Shown one piece after another: positions 29,549-41,947 of a DNA stretch of 64,000 bases. The position numbers were made by a program, and so were the translations under genes. Under the pieces are notes generated by a model, which was given only the letters and a program-made list of their open reading frames with translations, made no database searches and had not been told where the DNA came from. How positions within the stretch are numbered: the first letter of the stretch is position 1; the number at the start of each line of letters is the position of its first letter. Source of the stretch: Haberlea rhodopensis (taxonomy: Eukaryota > Streptophyta > Magnoliopsida > Lamiales > Gesneriaceae); assembly GCA_907163345.1 (NCBI GenBank), contig CAJQUN010000009.1, forward strand, positions 7,316,001-7,380,000, read 5' to 3'.

Positions 29549-32500
29549 GATGTCCGGAATAATTAGTAATTGTTCAATGGATTTATTTATGATGTTTATA
29601 TGATGTGGCGGGATTTAATTCTTGGGTATTGGACTTTGGACCAGAGTTGTGATAAATAATTTCGGGTTGAAATTTATAGTGTTAATTAAATTCGAGGAGA
29701 TCCTTAAATTCTTGAGAATGTCATTTTGTCCAGAATTGGAATAAATAAATTATGTATTGAACACGTATCACGATTAAATTTAATGAGGGGTGTTTACACA
29801 TTAAATTAGTGAGATTTGAATAAGAATGATAAATTAAGGAGTTATATGATAATTATGTGGGTTTGTTGGCTTAAGGGTTCACAATATAAAGTAAAAACAC
29901 ACACTAAACTCACCTACACACACTAATTGCGCCTCCCTCCATTCACCCCATCTTCACGCCGCCTCTCCCTTCTCGACTCCCTCTCTCTCGGTTGGTATGG
30001 ACGATTTTTCCTCCATGTCAAGCTCCATTTTTGTTCAAGCTTGTGTGGGTAAGATGCTACATGATACCTTGGTCATTTATCCCTCACTTTGCTCGAGTTT
30101 TTTCTGCTGTTAATGGTTCGAAATTGGGCTGTGGTGTAACTCGATTTTTGTTACTGGTTATGGTCGAAATATGCAGCCTTTTTGGTTCGATTTTCCTGCT
30201 GTATATGGCTCGATTCTTTGCTGGTTATGGTTCGAAATCTGCTGTCTTTTGGTTCGATTTTTCTTGCTTGATTCCTTTGCTGTTAATGGTTCGAAATTGC
30301 TGATTATTGTGGTTCAAATCTAGACTGATTTGGATCGAAGTTTATTCTGTTTGAGGCTCAAATCTTGCTGCTATGTTGAACTTTAATCTTGCTATTTAAC
30401 TTTGAAACTACCAGTTGCTAGTTGGCTTGACTCCTTGCTGATTTTGCTTCAAAAAATCATGCTGCTTTGGTTCGAAAATATGTCTTGGGCAAGGGAAAAG
30501 TTTGGTCTTGCTTTTGGGCTGATTTATTATCGATGGAGTTGTTCTTTTTTTATTGATTATTGTTTTGAAAAACTTGTTATGAAGTGTTTGAGTTTTAAGG
30601 GATGGCATGGCCAAAGTATAGGTGTGTTTTGAGCTTAAAAGTTATGCTTATATGGTGTTTGATACTATGCTTCAATCATGTTAGAGAATTGGTTAAAAAC
30701 CCTTACTACTTGTGTGGTGAAATCTACTTTTATGACTTTTAGCATCGTAACATTTTGGTGGGCGTTGGGTTATGGTTAAAGATGTTTCTATCATCGATTA
30801 TGTATTGCTCTTTCATTGTTCAAATCTTGGGTATGGTTGGAGCTTTCTTGCATTTGGGAGGTGGGTTTTGCTTGGGATGAGAAGTTAGTGTTGATCTATC
30901 AACTTTTACCTTATGGAGTGAGTAATAGTTGGATTTGGACCCTTATTCATGGGCATGTGTGTGTGCCGACCTTGTGCCAATGATGAGCATTTTGGGTGCC
31001 CCGGGGAAATCCTTGGTGAGGTTTGAATTGCTTCTACCATGTTAAAAATCATGTTTATAAGGTGTTTGATTTTATGCTTCAATGATGTTAGTAAGTGGAT
31101 TGTAGTGGAAACCTATTCTTTCCAATTTAAAAGCATTATAGTATCTTGGAGGATGTTGGGCAATGACAAGATACTTATACCATTGAGCATGTGTAGTGGG
31201 TGAATGGACTAGATAGATACATGTTAATGTGTGTTATAAACACGTATTAAAGTGTATATTAATCAATATAATTGCATGTGTGCAATAGCATGAATTGGAG
31301 ACTTTATTGAGTATTTGAATGGCAAATGTATGAACTGTGTAGTTGATTTGAGTAATATAGATTGTCTTGATTATGTGACAATGTCCATTTTGTTGAGTTA
31401 TCGATTCACGATATTAGATTGGGAGTTGGAAATACTTATTGATAACAATTGTAGTATTAATGTGCTAATATTGAATTGATATTCGATGTAGATACTCCAT
31501 GAACTTCTGGAAGTCGAGGGTAGCTTGTTCTTGTTGTCGACTATAAGGTACGTGGTGGCGTACGAGCAGGTATAATATGAATTATTTCATATTCTAGTAT
31601 TCATAAATTGTTGAATTGTGATGGCTGAATATATGGGAACGAATATGTGAATAATTGTGATGACTGAATATAAGGGAACGAATATGTGAATAATTGTGAT
31701 GATTGAATATAAGGGAACGAATATGTGAATTGAGTTTGTTATATGTGGTATGGTGGAAACATAAATGTACGTGGTCCGGACATGGAGTTGGGTATGGATG
31801 CCTTTGGCATGACCAGTATGAGAAAGTGTTGAGTGATAGATTGATAGACAGAACTGCATTGATATGGAATTATTTATGATTGAACATAAATAATAGATTC
31901 TTGTTGTATTGAATTCATCGTGATGTTGAGTATCATATTCTCAGTGACGATACTAAACTTGATATTATGAAAGCGTGTAAGCTTGAAACAGGAACATTGC
32001 GTGGAAGCTGTAAGATTCAGAACTTCACATGGAGTACATCTTATAGATTTTCGATACTCTTAAATTGTGATATCATGATCTTTATGCATTGTTATGATAT
32101 GGATAGTGTGATGTTGGTATGCTCACCCTGTGTGAGGCTGTTTCTGTTGAAACAGGTAGAACATGTACGACATGTACTACGGCGTTTTGGGATGGTAAGC
32201 TCGAACTCGTTGGACGATGCTGCTTCCCGAAGTGTAGTTTGAGTATGGGTTGAAGGCATACATTATTTATGCATTTAATTGGTATTCATTTATTTATTGC
32301 TCGTATGTGAGCATCTGGATGCATGTATATGGACTGTATAAGGGCGTTGAAGCCCACTTTTGATGTCTTCTTAGTATGGTGTTTTCCCTGGCTGCGAACT
32401 TACTTAGGGTTTTGGTTTCTTTTAAGTATTGTGTTTTTCCCTGGCTGAGAATTATTTTGTGATGTATTTCATTTTCAGATAGCTCAATTTATGGGACGCT

Positions 32501-32726
32501 GCCCAAATTTTTATAAAAACCCACAATGTAAAAGTGGTGCAATGGTGATGATAATGGGTGAACCTTGAGTCTTATTGCTGGTAGAAGTGATCATTACATG
32601 CTGAGTATTATTTATGTCATGTAGAATATGTGAAGCATGTAATGATTCTTTTAAAGAATGAAAATTCTTATACTCATACGACGTCATAAATACACTAATG
32701 ATGAGTTAAGGGGTTGGGGCCTTACA
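29549..32726 (+). repeat. Ty3-gypsy 5' LTR, about 3.2 kb
   Basis: The start is near TGATGTCCGGAATAA; the exact base is blurred by the preceding GT run. The end is GGGGCCTTACA, followed four bases later by a methionine tRNA primer site. It includes a TATA-like CAATATAAAG near 29882 and a pyrimidine-rich leader after it. Open frames inside are not recognisable genes. The internal region after the primer site is lost after about 150 bp, where a tandem repeat begins. Confidence 0.7.
31614..31731 (+). repeat. 39-bp tandem repeat, three copies, within the gypsy LTR
   Basis: Units beginning AATTGTGATG at 31614, 31653 and 31692 each end in GGGAACGAATATGTGAAT. They differ by only a few bases. Confidence 0.85.
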
Positions 32727-32730
32727 TTAG

Positions 32731-32748
32731 TGGTATCAGAGCCAGGTT
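32731..32748 (+). other. Primer-binding site (Met-tRNA)
   Basis: TGGTATCAGAGCCAGGTT follows the LTR end after TTAG. The next 130 bases resemble a gypsy leader and then give way to the CCATGG-rich repeat. Confidence 0.85.
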
Positions 32749-32904
32749 AGCTCTTTGGGATGTTTAATGGCCTAGGGATGTGTTGATAGACATGTATATC
32801 ACATACTTTTATGCATGATTGTAGTTTTCTGTCATTGTGACATGACGCCTGCTATGTGCATTTTATGATATGAAGCAATGAAAATTGGTGTTATTGCTAA
32901 CCAT

Positions 32905-35495
32905 CATGACCCTTGGAAATTGTCTCATGCCCGTGGCAAGTGGCCACGACCCTTGACAATTGGCCATGACCCTTGGAAATTGGCCAATGGCCTTTGGCAA
33001 TTGGCCCATGGCCCTTGGCAATTGTCCATGGCCCATGGCAATTGACCCATGTCCCATGGCCCGGCACAATTTGCCCAAGGCCCGTGGCAATTGACCCATG
33101 GCTCGTGGCACATTATCCATGGATCGTTGCAATTGGCACGTGGCCCGTGCAATTGGTCAATGGTCTGTGACCCGTGTCAATTGGCCCATGGCCATTGTCG
33201 ATTGTTCCACGACCCTTGGCAATGGACCGATGGCCCGTGGAATTTGTCCCATGGCCCGTGGCAATCAATCCATGATCGTGGCCCGTGGCAAATGGCTCAT
33301 GGACAGTGGCAATTGGCCCATGATCCGTGACAATTAGCCTATGGCTCGTGGCCGATGGCCTATGACTCTTGGCCCCTGGCTCATGGCCTTTGGCAATTAT
33401 CCCATGGCCCGTGGCAATTGTCTCATGGCCTTTGGCCCATGGTTCATGGTGATTGGCCAATGGCTCATATCAGTTGGACCATGGACCGTGGTAATTAGCC
33501 CATTGCTCGTGGCCCATGGCATGTGGCCTTGGGCCCATGGCCCATGACCCGCGACAATTGGCCCGTGGCATGTGGCCCATAGACCATTGGCCCATGGGGC
33601 GTAGCAATTATATCATTGTTTGTGGCTCTTGGCTTATGGTATTTGGCCCATGGCCCGTGGCCAGAGCTCGTGGCAATTGGCACGTATCAATTATATCATT
33701 GTCTGTGGCTCGTGGAATTGGCCCATGGCTCATTGGCAATTAGCCCATGGCTAGTGGCCCGTAAAAATTGGCAAGTGACCAATGACAATTGGCTCATGGC
33801 CCTTGGCAATGGCCCATGGCGCGTAACAATTGTCCCATAACACACACGTGGCCCACATCCCATTGCACGTGGCAATTGACTCATGGCCCTTGTCAATTTA
33901 CCCATGGTCTTTGGCAATTGTCTCATGTCTCGTTGCAAGTGGCCATGACCCTTGGCAATTGGCCCATGTCCCATGACAATTGGAACATGACCCTTGTAAA
34001 TTGGCCCATGACCTTTGACAATTGACCCATGTCACATGGCCCATCACAATTTGCCCAAGGCACATGGCAATTTGCCCATTGTCTGTGGCATTTGGCCCAT
34101 GGCTCGTGGCCCAATATCCATGGACCGTGGCAATTGGCCTATGGCCCGTGTAATTGGTCAATGCACGTGTCACATGTCAATTGGACCATGGCCATTGACG
34201 ATTGGTACATGACCCTTGGCAATGGGCCGATGGCCCATGGCCCGTGACAATCGATCCATGATCGTGGCCCGTGGAAATTGGCTCATGGCACGTGGCAATT
34301 GTCCCACGACCCGTAGCAATTGTCACATGGTTTATGACCCATGGCTCGTAGCAATTGGCTCATGGCTCGCGGCCCATGGCGATTGGCCCATTGTCCATAG
34401 CAGTTGTCTCAAGGACCGTTGTAATTAGTCCATGGCTCGTGGCCCATGGCATATGGCCTTGGGCCCCTGACCCACAACCCGTGATAATTGGCCCATGACA
34501 TATGACCCATAGACCGTGGCAATTGGTTCATGGCATGTAGCAACTATTGCATGGCCTGTGACCCATGGCTCGTGGTATTTGGCCCATGGCCCGTTGCCCG
34601 GGCTGGTGGCAATTGGCCTTTGGTCGTTACAATTGGCTCATGGCCCGTGGTAATTGTCCTACAGCTCGTGGCTCTTGGCTTGTGGCCCATGGTAATTGGC
34701 TCATGGCTCGTGGCCCAAGGCCCGAGGCCCTTGGCAAGTGGCCATTGACCCTTGACAATTGACACATGACCCTTGGTAATTGGTTGATGGCCCATTGCAT
34801 TTGGGAATTGGTTCCCGTGGCAATTTGCCCATGACAATTTATCCATGGCCCTTGGCAATTGGCTCATGGCCTCTGGTAAGTGTCACAAGGCCTGTAGGCC
34901 ATGGCAATTGGCTTATAGCCAGTAACAATTGGCCTGTGGCTCGTGGAATTGGCTCATAGCCCGTGGCCCGTAGCCCGTAGCCCGTAGCCCATGGCCTTTG
35001 TCCCATGACCATTGACAATTAACACATGGTCCATTGTCAATTTTGCACATGGCTAATGGCATGTGGCCCATGCCCTTGGCCCCTGGAAATTGGCCCATGT
35101 CCCATGTCAGGTTGCTCATGGCCCTTAGCAATGAACCATGTCGTGTGGCAATTGGCCCATGGCACACAAGTGGCCCATGGTACGTGGTAATTGGCTCATG
35201 GCTCGTGGCAATTTTCCCATGGCTATTGGCAATTGACTCATGACAACTGGAACATGGCCATTGGAAACTGGCCCATGGCCTTTGGCAATTGGCCCATGGC
35301 AATTGACACATGTCCCATGGCCCTGCACAATTTGCCCAAGGCCCGTGGCAATTGGTCCATTGCCTTTGGCAAAGGCTCACGACTCGTGGCCCCATTATCC
35401 ATGGACCGTGGCAATTGGCCATGGCCCGTGCAATTGGTCAATGGCCCCTGGCCCGTGTCAATTGGCCCATGGCCATTGGAGATTGGTCCATGTTA
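32905..35495. repeat. CCATGG-rich degenerate tandem repeat, 2.6 kb, with higher-order structure
   Basis: The block consists of variants of short units such as CAATTGGCCCATGGCCCGTGG (about 21 bases, itself two related halves). The word GGCCCATGGC and CCATGG palindromes recur on both strands. A larger pattern repeats as well: a 250-bp series around 33040-33300 is found again at 34020-34280 and partly at 35300-35490, in the same order of variant units. Many overlapping frames stay open on both strands because the unit lacks stops; their proteins are low-complexity and show no start or codon signature of a gene. Confidence 0.85.
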
Positions 35496-35580
35496 CCGAA
35501 GGTATGGGGCTAAATGATGTCGTCCAAGTGGCGATGGTGATCGAAAAATTACCGCCATCTTGGAAAGTTTACTCCCGCTG
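35496..35580 (+). pseudogene. Ty1-copia gag fragment (UBN2 part), left piece
   Basis: The frame reads GMGLNDVVQVAMVIEKLPPS followed by WKVY, the conserved copia gag motif around EKLPPSWK. The upstream gag is replaced by the CCATGG repeat, and the downstream gag resumes near 35955 after an inserted gypsy LTR fragment. Confidence 0.75.
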
Positions 35581-35950
35581 ATTTGAAGTCAACCAATGCT
35601 GTTATTTTAGTTTATTATTTATGCTTCCGCAAGTGTTTAAGAAATTATCAGTTGTAAATCAGTCTGGTTAATATCAGTTCAATTGTAACGACGTGTCAAA
35701 TTTTAGTTATTATGGAATAAAAGACCGGTTTTACTGAGATCTGTATATGAGGTTTGTTGTTTCGAAATTTTGATTTGGAAGCAACACCGGTTTATCGATC
35801 CCGGTCTCGGGGTGTGACGTTTAAGTGGTATCAGAGCCAGGTTTCCATAATCCCAATGGGCAAGTTCTGGACAAACCAAATCAGTAGAGTAGATTAAATC
35901 AATAGAGCATATCAGTCCAGTGGGGTAAAACCTATTCACCATACCAGATG
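35581..35950 (+). repeat. Gypsy LTR 3' end plus primer site, inserted in copia gag
   Basis: The segment ends its LTR-like part with CTCGGGGTGTGACG at about 35819 and then carries TGGTATCAGAGCCAGGTT (35826-35843), a Met-tRNA primer site with a short leader. The flanking copia gag reads on either side of it, so this is a fragment of a foreign element, truncated at both ends. Confidence 0.65.
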
Positions 35951-36273
35951 AGCATTCAGGTCTACCTGAAGCACAAGTGGAAGATGATGAGTCTTGAGGA
36001 CCTTATCAGGAGGCTGAGCATCGAGCAAGACAACCAAAAAGTCAGGAATAAGCGCAAGTGCACTTATGATTCCAAGGGAGATACTCAGAACATGAGGTTC
36101 ACCGGTGATTGTTACATGTGCGGTAAATCTAACCATTAGGCCAGGTACTGGAATCAAGGCCAAACCAATTAGGGTTAAAGGAAGGCAAGGCAAAGGTTAG
36201 AGACCTGCTCATGCACGCACTGCTCAAGACAACCTGAGCTCAAACATGGATGACATGCATCTGACTGTTGTGG
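35951..36273 (+). pseudogene. Ty1-copia gag fragment, right piece with zinc knuckle
   Basis: The frame gives VYLKHKWKMMSLEDLIRRL, the standard gag continuation, then a basic region and CYMCGKSNH, the first half of a zinc knuckle. A stop (TAG at 36137) follows immediately. Weak gag-like sequence continues to the solo LTR, which splits the gag/protease border. Confidence 0.75.
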
Positions 36274-38331
36274 TGTGAGACCCCGTTATCTAACAAAGTT
36301 ATAAGGTGCAATTAAGAGAACTAATCATGCATAAATCAGAGTAATAGATCGTGTTGATGCCCTGAGCTTAAGAGTTACAGTACCAAAAATTTCAAAGAGG
36401 AATTAGTTACATTCCTAACAAAAGAGGGTGAAACTATAGTTTTACTCTACTCTATGTAGAAACTATACAAAAAGGGAGATTCTGTTCTGCTATCCCTAAA
36501 GCACTCCTTACAGCTCACGCATCAACCCCGACCCTGGTTCTGCATGCCAAATGCACCTACAAGGACAACCCCCAACACATGAGCACATAATAATTCATAT
36601 TCAACACAATATGAATAAAAGCGTAAATGCGTAAACCATAAATACCAAATACTTCATGTATTCCAATGCATTTAAAACGCTCCATTTTGGTTGTCCATGT
36701 ACCATAACTCATAATCCAATCAATGAATGATATTATGGTTTTAAACAAATGTCATGACATATTTCAATTCATCAAATCATCAAACCAATCCCTAGTCCGT
36801 TTATCACAATGTATTTTAATGCCCCTCGCTTCACATATAAGCGGCATGGAATAACCTCGCTTCAATGGACATGCGGTACTCCCACCCCTCGCTTCACATT
36901 TTAGCGGCAAATATTCTTTCCTCGCTTCATATGATAACATCGCTTCAATGTGACATGCGGTACTCCCACCCCTCGCTTCACATTTAGCGGCACAAAAATA
37001 AATAGCGGCAAGCATTAAAATCATCAAGGTGATAACCATGACTCATGGGATGCGCATCAATCAATCAACATATACATATGCAATCATAATGTATGGATCA
37101 ACATGTATTTGCATCTACCATGCACGAGCCAATACACACTTGCATCTACAATGCATATCCCAATGCGTATATAATTTACATGTTACCGTTGGGTGCCGAC
37201 GTCTTCTACGTACCTTTCCAAAATATGGTATGTTGCAGGACTCTATCCCCTGCGTTGTGTGGCTATCTGTGAAGGCTCTACACAAGTGTACAACACAATA
37301 TTAGATGCCAATTATAGCCCAATACCAAAAATCCTACAATAATTAATCAAAACACAACATTTGGCTTCTCGCGATCGATCGCCAATAAGCCCTGATCGAT
37401 CGCGAGATGCTACTGCCTCAATGCCCAAAAATCTGTCTTCCGCGATCGATCGCTGAAGTTGTGCCGATCGATCACGGCATCGCATATCGATCGCGCCAAA
37501 CTCGTGATCGATCGCTGAAGACTTCTGCCTCGCACCCTGGTGCTCACGATTGATCGGGAAGAACGCGCCGATCGATCGCCGAAGTCTGCAATCGCGAGAA
37601 ATCACCATTTTCGAACACAATTCAAAAGCTACTGTAAAATACACGATAAACCATCATATTTCAACAACTCAACACACCAAATACTCCATTATACTACCAT
37701 GAAACTACACAATAACCAATTCTATCAAGAATACTCACATACATGCCATTTTCCACTCAAAATAAACATAAACTCAACCAAAACTTAAACCATACACATA
37801 ACATGATTCCATACCCTTTTTGCTCAACTTTTTTAGCAAGAATTTAGCAATGAAATACCAAGTCTCCTCCTCCTCCTTGGCTGCTGAATGATGGACGAAA
37901 AGATGGGGAAGGAAAGATGGAGAATGGAGTGGTGGGAGGTTGAGTGAGAGGAGGGGTAAGAGAGGTATGGGGCTGCATAATGCGTATGGGTTGGGGGGTT
38001 TGATTAATGAGTGAGTTAAGTTTTCTTGGTCCCGGTATTTAGCATGATGTATTAAAATATCCTCACATGATATTTTATAGTATTTATTCAATAAAATACA
38101 TCAAATTCCAATTAAACATGCTTTACCAAAACAAACAAACCCCCATTAATCATGCCATAACTCAAAATCTCAACATACACCACATGCACCCTGAAATGCA
38201 TTACCAGGTCATGACCACCACATGACTAAGCATTTCCCAATATTATTAATTCAACTCAATAATTTAACACCATAATCCTCACATAACATAATAAATGTTC
38301 AATTGTACAAAATCATTTCGGGGATATCACA
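36274..38331 (-). repeat. Gypsy solo LTR, 2058 bp, perfect 5-bp target duplication
   Basis: It starts TGTGAGACCCCG and ends GGGGATATCACA on the plus strand, the same ends as the LTR at 27114-29404. TGTGG flanks it on both sides (36269-36273 and 38332-38336). The surrounding copia gag/protease frame continues across it. No internal region is present, so LTR-LTR recombination removed the element body. In minus sense it is oriented like the intact gypsy. Confidence 0.93.
36820..37005. repeat. Short direct repeats CCTCGCTTCACAT..AGCGGC in the solo LTR
   Basis: The words CCTCGCTTCA and AGCGGC recur four to five times, with a longer unit (GACATGCGGTACTCCCACCC) present twice. A similar but shorter arrangement with CGCTTC and AGCGGTA occurs near 27660-27780 in the intact LTR. 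Confidence 0.7.
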
Positions 38332-38760
38332 TGTGGTCTCAGAGAAGAACCTTGTTGTTGGGAACTCCAAGGAATAGTGGGTGGACATTGGGGCTACTCG
38401 CCACATAAGCGCCAACAAATGGATGTTTAAGACCTATCAATGGGTAATTGATGAGCACTGCTACATGGAAAATTCAGCAGTCTCAAACGTTGAACGCAAT
38501 GTAGCAGTTGTTCTAAAGATGACTTCCGGCAAAAAAGTTGACTCTTACCGAAGTGCTCCACGTGCCAGAGATTCGAAAGAATCTCATCTTGGGAGCAGTG
38601 CTGAACAAGAAAGGCTTTCAGCTCGTGTTTGAATCTGACAAAGTCATTTTGTCCAAGGGTGGTATGTTAGCGGGCAAATGCTACTTTGCCAATAACCTCT
38701 TCGAGATGACTGTAATGTTTAGCTCCTAAGGCTAAGTCTAGTATAGATGTTGAGATTGAT
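38332..38760 (+). pseudogene. Copia relic, protease segment
   Basis: The frame reads WVDIGATRHISANKWMF, where the usual catalytic triplet D-S/T-G is now DIG, and then LTEVLHVPEIRKNLILG and FESDKVILSKGGM, the conserved protease tail. At least one frame change separates the two parts. It is the direct continuation of the gag fragment left of the solo LTR. Confidence 0.8.
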
Positions 38761-39540
38761 GTAGATGCAGCCAATGAGGCTAGCACAAGCAAAATTAATG
38801 TAATGACTATTGCTAGTGCGGCTAATAAACTTTACAGTTTGATTATTTTTGTGAGTCGTTATATTTTTGGCATGGTAGATTAGGACATGTAAATTATAAG
38901 TTCTTACAAAGGCTAATGTCTCTTAATTTTTTAACATCAATCATAAACACAAGTGTGGGACTTGTGTAGAGACCAAATTAATCAAGTATTCATTCCACTC
39001 AATCGAGCAAAGCACAAAACCGTTCAACTTGATCCAAACGGATGTATGCAATCTAAAGTATGTACAATCTAGAGGCGGTAAAAACTATTTCATAACTTTT
39101 ATTGATTATACAAGATATTGTTATGTCTACTTAATGAGAAGTAAATATGAAGCAATTGATATGTTCATTCACTACAAGAATGAAGTTGGGAATCAACTCA
39201 ATAAAAAGATTAAAAGTCTTCGAAGTGACCGAGGCAATGAATGTGTGTCACCATTTACACAAATATGTGCTGATAGTGACATTATTCATCAAACCACTGT
39301 GTCTTATTCTCCCGAGCAAATTGATATTACTGAAAGGAAGAATAGAACTCTTAAGGAAATGATGAATGCAATGCTCATAAATTCTGACTTACGTCGGAAC
39401 TTGTGGGGAGAAGCTCTGCTTTCCACCAACTATGTGCTAAACAGATTACCATATAAAAGTTGAATAAAACGCCTTATGAATTGTGGAAAGGTCGCGCACT
39501 AGCTACAAATTTTTAAGGGGTTGGGACATCTAGCAAAGTT
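38761..39540 (+). pseudogene. Copia relic, integrase segment
   Basis: The core shows QTDVCNLKYVQSRGGKNYF, FIDYTRYCYVYLM, LRSDRGNEC and, in a SYSPEQIDITERKNRTLKEM setting, the catalytic Glu. Catalytic Asp and Glu positions are kept, but the zinc-binding part before it is shattered (KCGTCVE near 38951) and the frame closes at 39463. The segment is inactive. Confidence 0.8.
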
Positions 39541-40560
39541 ACCAATTCCTCATCCTAAACGGACTAGGATATGACCTAAGAAAGTGAATTGTGTATTTAT
39601 CGGATATGCGCAAGATAATAGTTCCTATCGATTTATAGTACACAAGTCAGGTAATGCAGAAATGCATGTAAAACTATCATTGAGGCTAGGGATGCTTCAT
39701 TCCTTGAGGAAATCTTTCCTGACAAAATTCAGACAGCGACTGAAACCAATGTTGAGAGATATGTGGGGGATAGAGAATCTCAAGAGAATGTAGAATAGCC
39801 TAGACGAAGCAAAAGAGCGAGAAAAGAGAAGTCTTTTGGCTCCGATTTCCTAACATATCTGTTGGAAAAGGATCCGGCTACTTTCAAGGAAGCAATGTCC
39901 TTTCAAGACTCTGATCTTTGGAAAGAATAGTGAAATCAAATGTATCTTACATAATCATACTTGGGAACTACTGATCTTCTTGCATGTTGTAAACTACTAG
40001 GCCATAAGTGGATCTTCAAGAGGAAGATGTAGCCTGATGGTACGGTAGATAAATACAAGGCTAGACTTGTAGTCAAATGTGTATTCAAGAAAACATCGAT
40101 AAGGTTAATAATTGCATTTGCTGCATTATATAACCTAGAGATCCATCAAATGGATGTAAAACGGCTTTTCTAAATGGGGATATAGAAGAGGAGGTTTACA
40201 TGGACCAACCTGAAGGGTTTGTAGTTCTAGGTAAAGAATCGAAGGTGTGTAGACTTGTATGGATTAAAACAAGCACCTAAACAATGGTACGAAAAGTTTG
40301 ATAGCGTCGTGCTTTCAAATGGATTTAAAACAAACCAATGTGATAAATGTATCTACGTGAAAGGAGACAATACAAACTATGTGATAGTATGTCTCTACGT
40401 GGATGTCATGATAATTGTTGGTAATAACAATAACATCAAAATTACCAAGAAAATGTTGTCGTGAAATTTTGAGATGAAAGATCTAGGTCTTGCAAATGTG
40501 ATTCTTGGGAAGAAGATCACCAAACATGCAGATGACAATTCTCTCTCCCAGAGTCATTAT
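39541..40560 (+). pseudogene. Copia relic, reverse transcriptase segment
   Basis: Recognisable pieces are VFIGYAQDNSSYRF (linker), HKWIFKRKM, QMDVK with FLNGDIEEEVYMDQPEGF, YGLKQAPKQWYEKFD and LYVDVMIIVGNN. The YVDD box reads YVDV, losing the second Asp, and many frame changes interrupt the segment. Confidence 0.8.
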
Positions 40561-41370
40561 GTCTAGAAGATACTTGACAAGTTTGACAAGGGAAATAATA
40601 CCATTGCGAGAACACCTATGGAGGTGGTGTCAAATCTTTGCAAGAATCGCGGAGAAGGTGTGCAACAAATTAAGTACTCTAGGGTCATAGACAGTCTAAT
40701 GTACCTCATGGACTGCACTAGACCTGATATAGCTAACTCAGTCAACAAATTGAGTAGATATACGAGTAATCTCAATTAAAGGCAGTGTTCGAGTTCTTAG
40801 ATATCTAAGATACACTACTAAATACGGACTACATTATACGAGTACCCATCAGTAATTGAAGAGTACTCAGATGTAAACTGGATATCAGACTCCAAGAATA
40901 TAAAGTCCACGAGTGGATATATCTTTATAATTGGAGGTGCAGTTGTTTCATGAAAATCATGCAAATAGACATGTATTGCAAGATCAACTATTGAATCTGA
41001 ATTCATAGCCTTAGATCTTGCAGCAGAAGAAACTGGTTGGCTTCAGAGTTTCTTGGAGGACTTCCAATGTGGTCAAAACATGTGCCACCCATTAGCATGC
41101 ACTACGATAGTCAGTCAGCTACGGGAAGAGCACAAAGTAATGTATATAATAGGAAATCTTGACATATACGTTGGAGACATAAATGCGTGAGAAATCTACT
41201 AAAAACCGGTGTTATTTCTTTAGATTATGTGAAGTCTAAAGAAAACATTGCGGACCCGTTAACGAAAGGTCTAATGAGAGACATAGTAGATGTTTCATCG
41301 AGGGGTAATGGGGTTGATGCCCATGAAATTATTTTCAATCATGATGGCAACCCAACCTGAATTGTAAAAT
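40561..41370 (+). pseudogene. Copia relic, RNase H segment and 3' tail
   Basis: Weak matches include SLMYLMDCTRPDIA, SRYTSN, the STIESEFIALDLAAEE block and a NIADPLTKG-like end (around 41245-41270). Stops and frame changes are frequent, so this is older than the Sirevirus-type element at the window start. Confidence 0.75.
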
Positions 41371-41413
41371 CTAATTTGCAGGTTCAATGAAAAAACCGAA
41401 TTGTGTGTGTGGT

Positions 41414-41437
41414 GGGGGGGGGGGGGGGGGGGGGGGG
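41414..41437 (+). repeat. Uninterrupted G24 tract
   Basis: Twenty-four consecutive G follow a GTGTGTGTGGT stretch. Runs this long are unstable and hard to sequence, so the length should be treated as uncertain. Confidence 0.85.
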
Positions 41438-41947
41438 ATCGAACAAAGCACTCGGGAAATTGAGTTTCTTACCTATTCTTGTGATGAAAGAGTGATAAAC
41501 CAATACTTTGGGAAGGCTGAGCTCATACTTTTAGTGATTCTTCTATCTCGAGATGATAAATTGGGGGTATGCCAGGATACTCTTTAGGAGAAATTGTCTA
41601 TGTCGAATGTGAAGGGGCCGCTTCAATGAGATGACCAGAGCGCTAAATCTCTAGAGCATTTATTGAAACATTCAAGGCAGTCCAGAGCCAAAATGGACAA
41701 CAACGAAAGAATCAATAATAGTATGGAGATAAAGTTGTATGAGTATTATTGTTTTGGTATACATAAAACGTTGAACAGTTTAAGGCATCGCGTCCACTGA
41801 TTGACAAGTATATCCGATGATACTTCACTAAGGAAGGTTCAAGGTTAACCACCACCTATCATGATCCAGTGAATTCTCAAAGTGCTCTCAAATCTACATC
41901 TTGGTGCATTGTGTAATTTTTTTGCCAATAGCATTCATGTGGGTGAT
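41438..41947 (+). other. Tail between the copia relic and its 3' LTR
   Basis: No gene is seen. The final bases CATGTGGGTGAT (41936-41947) resemble the short polypurine tract placed just before copia LTRs. Confidence 0.5.

Noticed and set aside
32863..35581. Many overlapping 60-170 codon frames on both strands (WPMA/GPWQ-type proteins)
   Set aside because: They follow from the stop-free CCATGG-rich repeat, read in every frame, with no domain, start context or consistent strand.
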